From a virus, in the IMG/VR virus record IMGVR_UViG_3300021405_000009, positions 1-64,000 of that record: a stretch of DNA of 64,000 nucleotides. The stretch is one strand, 5' to 3'. The notes below the pieces were generated by a model. The model worked only from the letters and a program-made list of their open reading frames with translations. It did no database searches and was not told the DNA's origin. The position numbers and the translations under genes were made by a program. Positions 49,654 through 57,253 of the stretch are shown piece by piece. Positions within the stretch are counted from its first letter, which is position 1, and the number at the start of each line of letters is the position of its first letter.

Positions 49654-49824
49654 ATGAAGGCTAGCGATGTAGTCTACAAGCTACAGCGCATGATTAAAGC
49701 TCACGGTGACTTGGCGGTCGAGGTTGAGACCGATCAGGCCATTGTGCCCGCACAAGGGATTCGTCTGATGCGTTCCGATTCGGAGCGCGGGGATACCATC
49801 ATCATCAGGGGAGGCCAACAGTGA
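49654..49824 (+). CDS. 56-residue conserved-looking phage protein
   Basis: ATG 49654 with AAAGGAGG upstream, stop TGA at 49822-49824 overlapping the next GTG. MKASDVVYKLQRMIKAHGDL followed by an Asp/Val-rich strand region resembles a small family common in phages and conjugative elements ('m.v..li..L......d..V..'). Confidence 0.65.
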   Translation: MKASDVVYKLQRMIKAHGDLAVEVETDQAIVPAQGIRLMRSDSERGDTIIIRGGQQ

Positions 49825-50420
49825 AAAAGAAAACTAAGGCGCGTATTAAAGCGCAACCAAAACCTGCCACGGTCACCGTCACGCTGTCATCGAATGACTT
49901 CGGTCAGATGATGGACGGACTACGCGAGCGGCAGACCGCGTGGAGGATCACTGCCGAACACTGGCGCGGCGAGGAAGATCATGCCGAGGCCATGGAGTAC
50001 GGGATACAAGAATGCTCAGGCGAAGACGAGGCCCAGAAGATCGCGGATCATTACCAGAAGCTGATCGCCGATCTGGAAGGGCAGCAGAAATGGCGCGGCG
50101 ACTTCGATCTGCTCGAAAACGTTGCCGCCATCTCCGCCGAACTATGGGGTGGAGATACCAAGCGCAACTTCTACGTCCGCTTCGGCGCGGAGCTGAGCGG
50201 ATTCCCCGGCGTGTGGGCGTATTCCGTTCAAGCGGCGCGCGCTTTCACGAAGGCGGAGGAACGATTCGCGAAGGAGATCGGCAGGAAGCCGGAACACTCC
50301 TACGAATATCTCGACGCGATCCTTCACTTTGCCGAATGGCTGGCCACAGCGGAGACGCTGCCAACCACTGCCGAGCTTGAGGCGAAGGCATGGGGAGCAT
50401 TACTGGCAGCGCGCAACTGA
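49821..50420 (+). CDS. 199-residue phage protein, GTG start
   Basis: GTG 49821 overlaps the upstream TGA (GTGA). Lys-rich N-terminus (KKKTKARIKAQPKPATVTVT), then helical regions (FGQMMDGLRERQTAWRITAE; LLENVAAISAELW). The middle resembles small phage proteins of the 'd...m...L..R...w..T' type that I know without function. Confidence 0.7.
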   Translation: MKKKTKARIKAQPKPATVTVTLSSNDFGQMMDGLRERQTAWRITAEHWRGEEDHAEAMEYGIQECSGEDEAQKIADHYQKLIADLEGQQKWRGDFDLLENVAAISAELWGGDTKRNFYVRFGAELSGFPGVWAYSVQAARAFTKAEERFAKEIGRKPEHSYEYLDAILHFAEWLATAETLPTTAELEAKAWGALLAARN

Positions 50421-50438
50421 AGCCAGAAGGGAGAAGAA

Positions 50439-50861
50439 ATGACGGAGAGCCAGGAACAAACCATTCAGATGCTCAAGTGGTTCCGCGACTGCCACGCCAA
50501 CAACGGCGTACCGCAGAGCTGGTTCTATAAGGGGCCAGCGGACCTGTTGCTGCGCGAGGGCAAATGGTACGACGAGGGCCATGTGATTGACTGGAAGCGC
50601 AGCGTACCGCAAGCATGTTTCCGCAACGCGGCTCTGTACGCCATGCTGCACCGCCTGCCTTACATCGAAGGCTACGCGACCGGCATTATTCCAGTGCATC
50701 ATGCGTGGTGCCTCGACGCCGTGGGCCGCGTGTGCGAGGTCACATGGAAGGAGTTGGGCACCGATTACTTCGGCGTTGCGTTCAAGCCGAATCTGGTCAC
50801 GCGCGGCGCTGTGCTGTTCAATGAACAGGATTGCTCGGTATATACGCGAAAAGTGCGGTAA
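50439..50861 (+). CDS. Phage protein with cysteine/histidine-rich fold, conserved-looking
   Basis: 140 residues, GGGAGAAG upstream. The C-terminal part, PYIEGYATGIIPVHHAWCLD then GRVCEVTW, matches a family I recall in phages ('yvEG.a.....p..HAW..d..G.viD.TW'). The conserved Cys (about 60), His and Trp suggest an enzymatic or structural site; the reaction is unknown. Confidence 0.75.
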   Translation: MTESQEQTIQMLKWFRDCHANNGVPQSWFYKGPADLLLREGKWYDEGHVIDWKRSVPQACFRNAALYAMLHRLPYIEGYATGIIPVHHAWCLDAVGRVCEVTWKELGTDYFGVAFKPNLVTRGAVLFNEQDCSVYTRKVR

Positions 50862-50865
50862 AATC

Positions 50866-50888
50866 CGTCCGTTAACCGGACGTTAAAC
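50866..50888 (+). promoter_or_regulatory. Stem-loop leader CGTCCG-TTAAC-CGGACG + TTAAAC
   Basis: The clearest leader: perfect 6-bp stem (50866-50882), then TTAAACTGGAG before the start at 50900. A TAAAAT lies just upstream, which might serve as a -10 element. Confidence 0.6.
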
Positions 50889-50899
50889 TGGAGAACCGA

Positions 50900-51211
50900 A
50901 TGCCCGTTGAAATCACGTGCGAGTCGCCGAAGGGTGGCGCTGCGAAGCTGGGGAAGGATGTGACTGTGAGCTACGCCGTAGCTTCGGTCGCCGAATACCC
51001 AGCCTCTGAGCTTTTCTACGCCTGGGTCAAACTGCCCAACGGAAAGACTGTATCGCTGTTCGTCAACCGCGAGACTGGGCTGGTCGTGGTGGACGTTGTC
51101 CGCAAAGATGAGCGCGGGGGGAACGAGATCCTGCGCACAACCGTGGACAGGGTAGTCATGCCAACCAAGCGCCAGCTCGACGCAGCGGAGGTTGTGGACC
51201 CTACCTCGTGA
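50900..51211 (+). CDS. Small beta-rich phage protein
   Basis: 103 residues, CTGGAG upstream. Beta-rich (KDVTVSYAVASVAEYPASEL; YAWVKLPNGKTVSLFVNRET; GLVVVDVV). Looks like a single beta domain. Stop overlaps the next GTG. No family recognised. Confidence 0.65.
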   Translation: MPVEITCESPKGGAAKLGKDVTVSYAVASVAEYPASELFYAWVKLPNGKTVSLFVNRETGLVVVDVVRKDERGGNEILRTTVDRVVMPTKRQLDAAEVVDPTS

Positions 51212-51600
51212 CCCTCGCTGAATTCATCGCGGCGCACACTCTGGGGTTCACCTGTGAAAGGGTGAGTCCCAGGCTGTGGCGTTGCCGCATCACGTGCGGG
51301 GTTACCAAAGAGGCGGAGCGCGGGATGAGTTTCTTTCATCTCAGCTCCACCGAGCCCACCTTGGCCGATGCGCTCAGCCGTCTGGCGAAGGTGTCTCACC
51401 AGCACGTGGCCACGAAGCTGCCAACCGGACTGGCTGCCAGTCGGGATAAGGCGTCATTCCAACACTGGTGCGTGCTGTACGATCACGATCCCGAGTCGCG
51501 TAAAGATCGGGCGCACTATCTCACTATCCGGCGACGCGCCGAGCAGCTTAGGTATGTGCTCGGTACTGCCGCGTTCAAACAATTACTGGAGGTCGCGTGA
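51208..51600 (+). CDS. 130-residue phage protein, GTG start
   Basis: GTG 51208 overlaps the upstream TGA (GTGA). The N-terminus (LAEFIAAHTLGFTCERVSPR) resembles small phage proteins with a 'F...h.l.f...p...rp' lead. Mostly helical afterwards (DRAHYLTIRRRAEQLRYVLG). Stop overlaps the next GTG. Function unknown. Confidence 0.65.
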   Translation: MTLAEFIAAHTLGFTCERVSPRLWRCRITCGVTKEAERGMSFFHLSSTEPTLADALSRLAKVSHQHVATKLPTGLAASRDKASFQHWCVLYDHDPESRKDRAHYLTIRRRAEQLRYVLGTAAFKQLLEVA

Positions 51601-51893
51601 CGGCGCTAAAGCGAACCCGAACCTGTAAGCGTTGCAAGCGCGAGATGGATAAGCACCACTACTTCTACTCGCCGACTGACGACGTTTGCATCGAATGCGG
51701 TCCTGATGTCAACTTCCTTAAACAGTCAAAGAGGCTGGCCCGAGAGCACGGTACTGGTGCGCTCGAAGCCAAGTTCCTCGACTACATCCGCCGCGCACGA
51801 TTAGTGCGCGAGGTCATGCGCGGCCTTAGAAGGGAGGCTAAAGACGGATCATCCACACCCAGACAAACGACACGTCGTCCGCCAAGTGCGTAG
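51597..51893 (+). CDS. Zinc-ribbon-like protein, GTG start
   Basis: 98 residues from GTG 51597 (GGAGG upstream). CKRCKREMDKHHYFYSPTDD and VCIECGPD give a CxxC-CxxC pair near residues 10-40, a probable zinc ribbon; the rest is a basic helix. Overlaps the next frame by 8 bases. Confidence 0.65.
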   Translation: MTALKRTRTCKRCKREMDKHHYFYSPTDDVCIECGPDVNFLKQSKRLAREHGTGALEAKFLDYIRRARLVREVMRGLRREAKDGSSTPRQTTRRPPSA

Positions 51894-52062
51894 ATACCTA
51901 CTGGCGGCGAAGATGCGGTTTAGCTCTGACAAACTGCCACAGCCGGGCGGGAAACGAATCCCAAGACGTGGGGCTAGAAGTCTCGTGCATTACAGGGATC
52001 TCATAGCCACATACCAGACGGCCAAGCGGCAGTTGCTGACCGAGAAAGGGGGGAACAGTTGA
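51886..52062 (+). CDS. 58-residue basic protein, GTG start
   Basis: GTG 51886, stop TGA ends at 52062. Strongly basic (MRRYLLAAKMRFSSDKLPQP, KRIPRRGARS). No ribosome-binding site; coupling to the upstream gene by overlap is the main support. Could be DNA-binding or a chance frame. Confidence 0.4.
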   Translation: MRRYLLAAKMRFSSDKLPQPGGKRIPRRGARSLVHYRDLIATYQTAKRQLLTEKGGNS

Positions 52063-52175
52063 GACTACTGAAGATGATCGGTCGCTGGGCGAAGTGGCTC
52101 TATGAGGAGACCTTCAACACTAGCGAAGCCAAGCGCCGCGACTTCGAGCGGCGAAGGAATCAAACCCCGCTGTAG
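52059..52175 (+). CDS. 38-residue basic helical peptide, TTG start
   Basis: TTG 52059 overlaps the upstream TGA (TTGA) and has AGGGGGG 6 bases upstream. The peptide (MRLLKMIGRWAKWLYEETFN then RRDFERRR) is an amphipathic basic helix. It would be the last gene of the plus block. Confidence 0.4.
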   Translation: MRLLKMIGRWAKWLYEETFNTSEAKRRDFERRRNQTPL

Positions 52176-52178
52176 AGT

Positions 52179-52234
52179 GCGATGCGCATCGCGTCCGGTC
52201 CATTTAGAAAAAGTAGTACACAATTTCTTAATGG
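52179..52234. terminator. Convergent terminator region
   Basis: A perfect palindrome, GCGATGCGCATCGC (52179-52192), and an 11-bp stem with one mismatch, CCATTTAGAAA / TTTCTTAATGG (52200-52234), lie between convergent gene blocks. Either strand could be terminated here. Confidence 0.5.
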
Positions 52235-52258
52235 CCTTGGCGCGGTGCGGAGTGCGCT

Positions 52259-52627
52259 TTATGCCCGTGGCGGCAAGTCGTAGTTCGGTCGCGGCTCGGT
52301 GCGCCCTTCGCGCCGATCGTCGGGCGGAATTACATTCACGGGCTCCAGGTTGATTGAGTTGTGGGGCTCGGCGGGCGCGGTCAGCACCATGTCGAGCATC
52401 TCCGATAACTCTCGCGCGTAGCTGCGGACGGCCGGGTTGTTGTGGCCCATCATGCGCCACAGCACGATCTGATCCTGCCCCCGGTAAGCTTCTTCGATGG
52501 CTGCGCGCTGATCCTCGGGCATCCGGGGGCCGCCTACGGGCAGCGCAGCCGGATGAAGGAGCCGGTGAGCACAGGAGACGCTCTGTCGCGACTCGTCGAA
52601 GTAGTCTAAACACGCGGGGCATTTCAT
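52259..52627 (-). CDS. Zinc-finger-like phage protein
   Basis: 122 residues. N-terminus CPACLDYFDESRQSVSCAHR gives a C..C...C..H cluster; the middle is helical (RAAIEEAYRGQDQIVLWRMM; AVRSYARELSEMLDMV). ATG overlaps the upstream stop (ATGA). Part of a short minus-strand block. Function unknown. Confidence 0.65.
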   Translation of the reverse strand: MKCPACLDYFDESRQSVSCAHRLLHPAALPVGGPRMPEDQRAAIEEAYRGQDQIVLWRMMGHNNPAVRSYARELSEMLDMVLTAPAEPHNSINLEPVNVIPPDDRREGRTEPRPNYDLPPRA

Positions 52628-52812
52628 CGGGGTGGAATCTCCGCATTTTCTGCGGAGAATAGGGCCGATAATTCACGCATCACCGACCGTTCCGCTAGCA
52701 GCCCGGCCTGCTCTTCTTCTTCGGTCATGCGCCTGCAGCCTTCGCAAGCTTGATCGAACCAAGGATGAGACGCGGCGTGGTGCCGACCGGTATGGGATGG
52801 GCTATAGGCCAT
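52624..52812 (-). CDS. Small His/Glu-rich phage protein
   Basis: 62 residues; ATG 52812 overlaps the upstream stop (TAATG). HHAASHPWFDQACEGCRRMT is followed by a Glu/Arg-rich helix. Paired Cys and several His suggest metal binding. No family recognised. Confidence 0.6.
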   Translation of the reverse strand: MAYSPSHTGRHHAASHPWFDQACEGCRRMTEEEEQAGLLAERSVMRELSALFSAENAEIPPR

Positions 52813-53177
52813 TAGACGCCCAAGGCATTCGGACCCTCGGGCTTAGGCAAATCCCGTGGCGCTTTCGGCTTAGCTACGCCGAGCACGCGCTTGGTGATCT
52901 CAGCCTGGGCCTTGGCCATGCGGGCGGCGCGAATGCCGCGCTGCTCTTCGAGCTTGGTCTGCTGCTTAATTTCTTCGGCCTTGGTGTCGGCCCGCTCCAG
53001 CTCCATGAGCTGCTCTTTGGCCTTCAGGATTTCTAAGAGCGGAGTGCTGGGGCTTTCGGCGATCCGCAGCAGGACAGCGAATAGCCTGGCGCGTAGCCGG
53101 TTGCCAGGGTTGTTGAGAGTCTTCAAGTTTGTCGATCGGCCGGTGAGTGTGCCACGCGGAGTTAAAGGGGCTGCCAA
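52812..53177 (-). CDS. Helical phage protein, small-terminase-like composition
   Basis: 121 residues if the TTG at 53177 is used; no clear ribosome-binding site. Long charged helices (LRARLFAVLLRIAESPSTPL; MELERADTKAEEIKQQTKLE) resemble packaging or scaffold-type coiled coils, but it is far from the large terminase. Function unknown. Confidence 0.6.
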   Translation of the reverse strand: MAAPLTPRGTLTGRSTNLKTLNNPGNRLRARLFAVLLRIAESPSTPLLEILKAKEQLMELERADTKAEEIKQQTKLEEQRGIRAARMAKAQAEITKRVLGVAKPKAPRDLPKPEGPNALGV

Positions 53178-53320
53178 AATGTGGGCGGGTTTTATATCGT
53201 GCCCGCCCGATCACGCTCAAGTCTAAGTAGCCTCGCCGGTGAGGGCCTACGGTCGGTTCGCCACAGTGTGGGCTGAAGTGTAGGGCATCAGAAGGAATGC
53301 GCGAGAGCGCGGGGCAGAGG

Positions 53321-53665
53321 CTAGGGCTTGGAGTCCTCGGTGTAGTTGTCTTCGGCTACACCATAATTGTCGGAGAGGGGTTTGCTTTGCGGACCAGTTT
53401 CGGGGCCATGTTCTTCGCCTAATGGACACTCGGGCGAGGCCCTGGCCAGCGGCTGTGGAACTACCGTGCTGGGCGTGTTGCTCTGGTCATTGCGCGGGTC
53501 GGTGTCGTGGTAGTCCCAACCATAGCTGTTGCGCTGCGGGTACAGGCCGCGCGTCATGGCCAGCCCTTCGCGTTTGAGTATCTCTTCCCAGTACTCTTGC
53601 GAGTTGGGGTCCAGCGTGCTTAAGTCTTTCTGTGGCTTACGATACCGAGATCCGGCCAAGTACAC
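53321..53665 (-). CDS. Phage protein with 'DPNSxEYWEEILKREGL' motif
   Basis: 114 residues if the GTG at 53665 is used; a TTG at 53659 has better spacing from AGAGG. STLDPNSQEYWEEILKREGL followed by MTRG is a short pattern I recall in phage proteins of unknown role. The rest is Pro/Ser-rich and probably disordered. Heads the minus block; the divergent promoter region is at 53666-53760. Confidence 0.65.
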   Translation of the reverse strand: MYLAGSRYRKPQKDLSTLDPNSQEYWEEILKREGLAMTRGLYPQRNSYGWDYHDTDPRNDQSNTPSTVVPQPLARASPECPLGEEHGPETGPQSKPLSDNYGVAEDNYTEDSKP

Positions 53666-53728
53666 CCTCTATAAGTATAAATTTCCCCGTAAGTCGTTGA
53701 TAATGCGTAGAGGCGACGCTCGGCGGAC

Positions 53729-53761
53729 TTGCAACGCTTGCAAAGATGCATAAGATATTAT
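53729..53761 (+). promoter_or_regulatory. Putative promoter with duplicated CTTGCAA
   Basis: TTGCAA at 53729-53734 and again at 53738-53743 (9-base periodic repeat). A TAAGAT at 53751-53756 lies 16 bases from the first copy, overlapping TATTAT at 53756-53761. It would drive the gene at 53788. TTGCAA also occurs at the promoter of the excisionase-like gene. Confidence 0.45.
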
Positions 53762-53787
53762 ACCATAGACTGAGAGGAGGATACAAG

Positions 53788-54075
53788 TTGGCGACGTTTA
53801 TCGATCAAAACAGCAACGCAGTGAACGTGACACCGGCAAACCAGAAGCGAGGTTTCACTCTTCAGGAGCTTTACTCCATCATCGACTGCAATACCGTGCA
53901 GGCAGTTCAACTGGCTGACGGCCGGACGATGTGGATGGATGAGGACGCCAAGCTTCGCGAAGGGCTCCAGTTCGTCAATCTCAAGGCCACCATACTGCTG
54001 GCTGAAGCTGGCGGCATCCCTGGGGACGAGGTTATCGGTCACGTCCTCATCACCCAACCTGGAGAAGTGAAATGA
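53788..54075 (+). CDS. DUF3846-like protein
   Basis: 95 residues from TTG 53788, which has GAGGAGG 7 bases upstream; an ATG at 53746 lies within the promoter region and is less likely. FTLQELYSIIDCNTVQAVQL, then DGRTMWMDEDAKL and GHVLITQPGE, fit the DUF3846 pattern of small phage proteins. Function unknown. Stop overlaps the next start. Confidence 0.75.
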   Translation: MATFIDQNSNAVNVTPANQKRGFTLQELYSIIDCNTVQAVQLADGRTMWMDEDAKLREGLQFVNLKATILLAEAGGIPGDEVIGHVLITQPGEVK

Positions 54076-54287
54076 AACCCACCAAGGCCGACATCGGCCA
54101 GCAAGTTCGCTACTGGGAGAATGGCTGGCACTTCGCCAAGCTCGTCGAGCTGGGCAGGCGCTGGGCCAAGGTCTCACACCCAACACGCGGGCGCAAGAGT
54201 CCCAAGACCGGACAGCGCCTGCCTTACCGCATCCCCGTATCCAGCGTCCAGAGCCTGGGGACTACAGCCTCCGGCTCTGCGGCTTAA
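54072..54287 (+). CDS. Small basic phage protein
   Basis: 71 residues; ATG overlaps the upstream stop (ATGA). KADIGQQVRYWENGWHFAKL, then a basic RRWAKVSHPTRGRKSPKTGQ, suggest a small SH3-like, nucleic-acid-binding fold. Coupled to the DUF3846-like gene. Function unknown. Confidence 0.7.
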   Translation: MKPTKADIGQQVRYWENGWHFAKLVELGRRWAKVSHPTRGRKSPKTGQRLPYRIPVSSVQSLGTTASGSAA

Positions 54288-54352
54288 ACCCTTTCACCCT
54301 TGACACCGTGCGGCTCCAAGCGCACGCTAATCTCAATGAAACGAGGCGACAC

Positions 54353-54814
54353 ATGGCAACACCCGAGACAAACTCACCCGAGGGAAAGCCAAAGCAAGCC
54401 AAGCAACTCACGGAACGCCAACTAGCTACCATCTTGCACGCCCTGCGCATGTTGCAAGAAAGTGAAAGCCACACCACCAAGGCTTGCACCACAGGCCACT
54501 GTGAACATTTCGCGGACGTGAGCGAGATGGATAACGATGAAATCAACGAACTGTGCGAGTCGCTGAATGTTGACTTCGAGATCAAAGAAGGGGAAGAGGA
54601 CCAAGGCCGTTACACCAATCACTATCTCTGCCCTAACGACAACACGCGCTGGGATGATGACTGGTCCTCGACCTGCAATGACCGCTGCCCTGACTGCGAC
54701 GCCGAGATCGAGCCTTACGCTTCGACCGACAACCGAGACCAGAAGGTTACCATTTACGCTCAGGATGTTTACGACCGAGCTAACTCAGTTGATCCCGAAC
54801 AACCAAAGGGGTAG
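54353..54814 (+). CDS. Acidic phage protein with zinc-like CxxxC...CPxC motif
   Basis: 153 residues from ATG 54353, weak GAGG upstream. The C-terminal half has YLCPNDNTRWDDDWSSTCND then RCPDCDAEIEPY, matching 'y.C..dg..W.D.wsc.cndrCP.C...iep' in phage proteins I recall. The N-terminal half is helical. Probable metal-binding regulator; function unknown. Confidence 0.75.
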   Translation: MATPETNSPEGKPKQAKQLTERQLATILHALRMLQESESHTTKACTTGHCEHFADVSEMDNDEINELCESLNVDFEIKEGEEDQGRYTNHYLCPNDNTRWDDDWSSTCNDRCPDCDAEIEPYASTDNRDQKVTIYAQDVYDRANSVDPEQPKG

Positions 54815-54851
54815 AATCCCACTTATCCTTGAAAGGAGCACCACTCCACTC

Positions 54852-55193
54852 ATGCAAGGTATGCAAAACGTAGTAGCCAGTATCCGCAAAGCAAGAGACG
54901 AACACCATCGCGAATGCCAGCGCCTCGACCAGGCGCTCGTCGCGTTAGGTGTAAACCATTCAATCCACCGGGGCGTTCGCAGGCTGTCCAAAGATGCTCG
55001 CGAACGGATCGCGGCGGCACAACGCGCGCGCTGGGCTAAAATTAAAGGCAAGTCAAAGCTGCCTTCCACGAGCACCGCCAGCAAGTCCAAGTCGGCCGGG
55101 ATTGCGGGCTACTGGGCAAACATGACGCCAGAAGAGCGCAAGGCCGAAGTAAAGCGAAGGCAGAAGTTGGCGGCGAAGAAGAGAGCCGCGTAA
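54852..55193 (+). CDS. Basic helical protein with 'ARERIAAAQRARWAK' motif
   Basis: 113 residues from ATG 54852; AAGGAG is about 13 bases upstream. Repeated basic helices (LSKDARERIAAAQRARWAKI; MTPEERKAEVKRRQKLAAKK) resemble small DNA-binding proteins with tandem 's...r..ia.a.raRWAk' units seen in Acidobacteria and phages. Followed by a strong terminator, so it ends a transcript. Confidence 0.7.
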   Translation: MQGMQNVVASIRKARDEHHRECQRLDQALVALGVNHSIHRGVRRLSKDARERIAAAQRARWAKIKGKSKLPSTSTASKSKSAGIAGYWANMTPEERKAEVKRRQKLAAKKRAA

Positions 55194-55241
55194 CCAGTTC
55201 CCCGGCTGGAGTTCCTCCCCGTCACTTTATCCAGCCGGGAA

Positions 55242-55296
55242 CCCGCACAGGGAAGGGGGAAAGAAGCAGTCTCCCCTGTGCGGGCTTAATTTTTTG
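55242..55296 (+). terminator. Rho-independent terminator
   Basis: Perfect 11-bp stem CCCGCACAGGG / CCCTGTGCGGG (55242-55252, 55274-55284) followed by CTTAATTTTTT. A second strong stem (55201-55239) lies just before it. Best terminator in the window; ends the block that starts near 53.79 kb. Confidence 0.8.
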
Positions 55297-55307
55297 GAGG
55301 GGAAACA

Positions 55308-55634
55308 ATGCAGACGCCAGTCCGAGTCTCCCTGCTTGAGTTCGCACTAAAGCGCAATGAGTGGATCAAGGCTCATTGCCTAACCGATGGCGAGCGCCAG
55401 CTATGCGTGGACTGCAAGACGCCAATCGAGATTACCGGCCCGTACATGTCGATCCACGATGCCCGCTTCGGCAATCATTGCGCCGGGCCAGGCGCAGTCA
55501 TCCGGCTGGCAGTTCCGTTCTGTCCGAAGTGTGAGGCCAGCCCCCAGGAGCGGGGCTGCCTTCATGAGGATCTTAGCCAGTGGCTTAGCGCCAGGCTCGC
55601 GAAATCAACCGCAGACACTGGGATGCTCTGTTAG
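55308..55634 (+). CDS. Cys-rich small protein
   Basis: 108 residues, GGAGGGG upstream. CVDCKTPIEI (about 33-42) and FCPKCEASPQERGCLHEDL (about 76-95) suggest two metal-binding knuckles. It is separated from upstream genes by the strong terminator, so it needs its own promoter. Its stop overlaps the convergent gene by 4 bases. Confidence 0.65.
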   Translation: MQTPVRVSLLEFALKRNEWIKAHCLTDGERQLCVDCKTPIEITGPYMSIHDARFGNHCAGPGAVIRLAVPFCPKCEASPQERGCLHEDLSQWLSARLAKSTADTGMLC

Positions 55635-55849
55635 TCCTTGTTGGATTCCCACACCGCGTCGAACTTCGCTTCGGGGATGAAGTAAACTGCGCGCAATGCG
55701 CCGTCGAAGCGCCGCGCAAAGATCAGCATGGTGGAGCAATCGCACTTGAACGCGAAGTTCTCCCCCTTGCCGCCGCCGATGGCGTAACTCTTCCCGTGGT
55801 AGTCGGTAGAGGTTAACTGCGCCCCGCATAGTGGGCAATGGATGTTCAT
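55631..55849 (-). CDS. Small zinc-ribbon-like protein
   Basis: 72 residues; ATG overlaps the upstream stop (ATGA). CPLCGAQLTSTDYHGKSYAI then FKCDCSTMLIFAR gives four Cys in the classic ribbon spacing. Last gene of a minus-strand block. Function unknown. Confidence 0.7.
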   Translation of the reverse strand: MNIHCPLCGAQLTSTDYHGKSYAIGGGKGENFAFKCDCSTMLIFARRFDGALRAVYFIPEAKFDAVWESNKD

Positions 55850-56112
55850 ACTCCCTCCGGAACGTCATCCACCGGGCCGTCCGTGAATCCCACCACGCCG
55901 TAGCCTTCGAGGATTACGATGTAGGTGTCCCACCCAGTCCTGTCATCGTAGCCGTAGTAAGATTCGATCTTCAGTTTGTCCACGCGCACGCCCCACGGAG
56001 CCAGCAACCCCCGCACATGCGTGAGCAGCGCGGGGTAACTGTAGAGCCGGACCGTGGTGGCCAGCGACTCGTCCAATCCCCCGCGATGCTCACGAAACCT
56101 TGAGAATGACAT
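55846..56112 (-). CDS. Small phage protein of unknown function
   Basis: 88 residues from ATG 56112, which overlaps the upstream gene by 23 bases; a GGAGG lies close upstream. The C-terminal two thirds are beta-rich (WGVRVDKLKIESYYGYDDRT; YIVILEGYGVVGF). No family recognised. Confidence 0.65.
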   Translation of the reverse strand: MSFSRFREHRGGLDESLATTVRLYSYPALLTHVRGLLAPWGVRVDKLKIESYYGYDDRTGWDTYIVILEGYGVVGFTDGPVDDVPEGV

Positions 56113-56314
56113 GCGCCTCCGCGATGTGCTTGCGCACGACTTCAATGTCGGTCGGCAGGGCGTGAACGTCAGAGCCATGCAGGCCGGTCCTACTAAAGCA
56201 GAGGCGGCAAGCGTAATGTCGCTTGCCGCCAAACAGACTGACTCCGAGGGGCTCGCTCCACGGGAAGGCCGGGAACTCCCGCTGTATCCAGTCGTCAAAC
56301 TCCGCCTGCGTCAC
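56090..56314 (-). CDS. Small Cys/His-containing phage protein
   Basis: 74 residues. MTQAEFDDWIQREFPAFPWS, then HYACRLCFSRTGLHGSD ... IAEAH gives a C..C...H...H zinc-finger-like spacing. It follows the 56.3-kb gene by 4 bases. A nucleic-acid-binding role is plausible. Confidence 0.7.
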   Translation of the reverse strand: MTQAEFDDWIQREFPAFPWSEPLGVSLFGGKRHYACRLCFSRTGLHGSDVHALPTDIEVVRKHIAEAHVILKVS

Positions 56315-56318
56315 AAAG

Positions 56319-57206
56319 CTAACTCGCCCTGGCAGAGTCAGAGTCGATCATCTCTGGCAGGTAATACTTATCGTCCACATAAAGCAGGTCAACGCCCTTT
56401 TTCCCGAGCCCCAGGACGGCCTGATAAATTGTGCCCTCGTTGCGGTCGGGATGCGCCTGGCAAAGGGCTGCGACCAGTTGCTTTCGGGTCATGGGGACTT
56501 TCATTATCGCACGGACTTCTCCCGCCCAATAACCGTTCGGCATCACGACCTTCTTGCCGTTCCCGTTAGCGTGTCCGTTGCCGTTCGGCCTGGCGACCGG
56601 GCCGGTGGTGAGTTTCATCACATCGCGCAAGCCGCTGGCCACCTGGTCCCAGCGCGCCTGTTCCTGCTGACAACGCAGAACCTCAGAGGCGTAGTGTTTC
56701 GCTTTAGCCTCGGCGTCTCGTAGAGCGTTTTCGAGAGTACCCCCGACTTCGACAACAGACCTAGGTTCCGCTGCGCGCGTGAGGGTTTCAGCCATATCAG
56801 TGTGCATGGTCACTGTGTTGTTCTCCTTAAGTTGTTGCAGATAGTCGGAGACAGCTCGCTCTCCGCCGTTGGTTCGTAAGACGTTGATGGTGCGGATAAC
56901 TTCGGGACTGTACTGGAAACAAATTCCAGCCTTGTGCTTTCGACGCTTAGGTAGGATGGGAACGACGAAGCGCATATTCAAACCCTCCACCGTCGATAAC
57001 CGGGGCGCGCCTTCGATAAAATCGCGAGGCCGACTCAGGTGAAACATCTTTGGCTGGGGTCGATTTAAGGCAGGATCAAGTGCGGCTCGCGCACGGCCAC
57101 TATGGGGCCGCGAGGTTCTCACTCTGGTGGGACATGGGCTCCCAATCACATCGCGAGCTTTTTCTCTCAACAGTTGGCTGGCGTTGAAAGTTTTCTTCTT
57201 ACTCAT
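56319..57206 (-). CDS. 295-residue phage protein with a possible internal start
   Basis: ATG 57206 lies 7 bases after a TACAAT element, so the message may be leaderless. The first 110 residues are basic (FVVPILPKRRKHKAGICFQY). An AAGGAG and an in-frame GTG occur about 130 codons in (just before MHTDMAETLTRAAE), which could start a shorter product. The C-terminus (GEVRAIMKVPMTRKQLVAAL) is winged-helix-like. Possibly DNA-binding; not recognised. Confidence 0.65.
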   Translation of the reverse strand: MSKKKTFNASQLLREKARDVIGSPCPTRVRTSRPHSGRARAALDPALNRPQPKMFHLSRPRDFIEGAPRLSTVEGLNMRFVVPILPKRRKHKAGICFQYSPEVIRTINVLRTNGGERAVSDYLQQLKENNTVTMHTDMAETLTRAAEPRSVVEVGGTLENALRDAEAKAKHYASEVLRCQQEQARWDQVASGLRDVMKLTTGPVARPNGNGHANGNGKKVVMPNGYWAGEVRAIMKVPMTRKQLVAALCQAHPDRNEGTIYQAVLGLGKKGVDLLYVDDKYYLPEMIDSDSARAS

Positions 57207-57213
57207 TGAGACA

Positions 57214-57236
57214 ATTGTAATAGGGCTTGTCAAGTG
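57214..57236 (-). promoter_or_regulatory. Putative promoter CACTTGACA-N8-TACAAT
   Basis: On the minus strand CACTTGACA (57236-57228), then 8 bases, then TACAAT (57219-57214), 7 bases before the ATG at 57206. Same layout as at 38987-39009. Confidence 0.45.
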
Positions 57237-57253
57237 AAAACCGACAAGCCCCC

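Noticed and set aside
52065-52676. 203-codon minus-strand frame
   Set aside because: Arg/Ala-rich shadow of the genes at 52259 and 52624 in another frame, crossing the convergent terminator.
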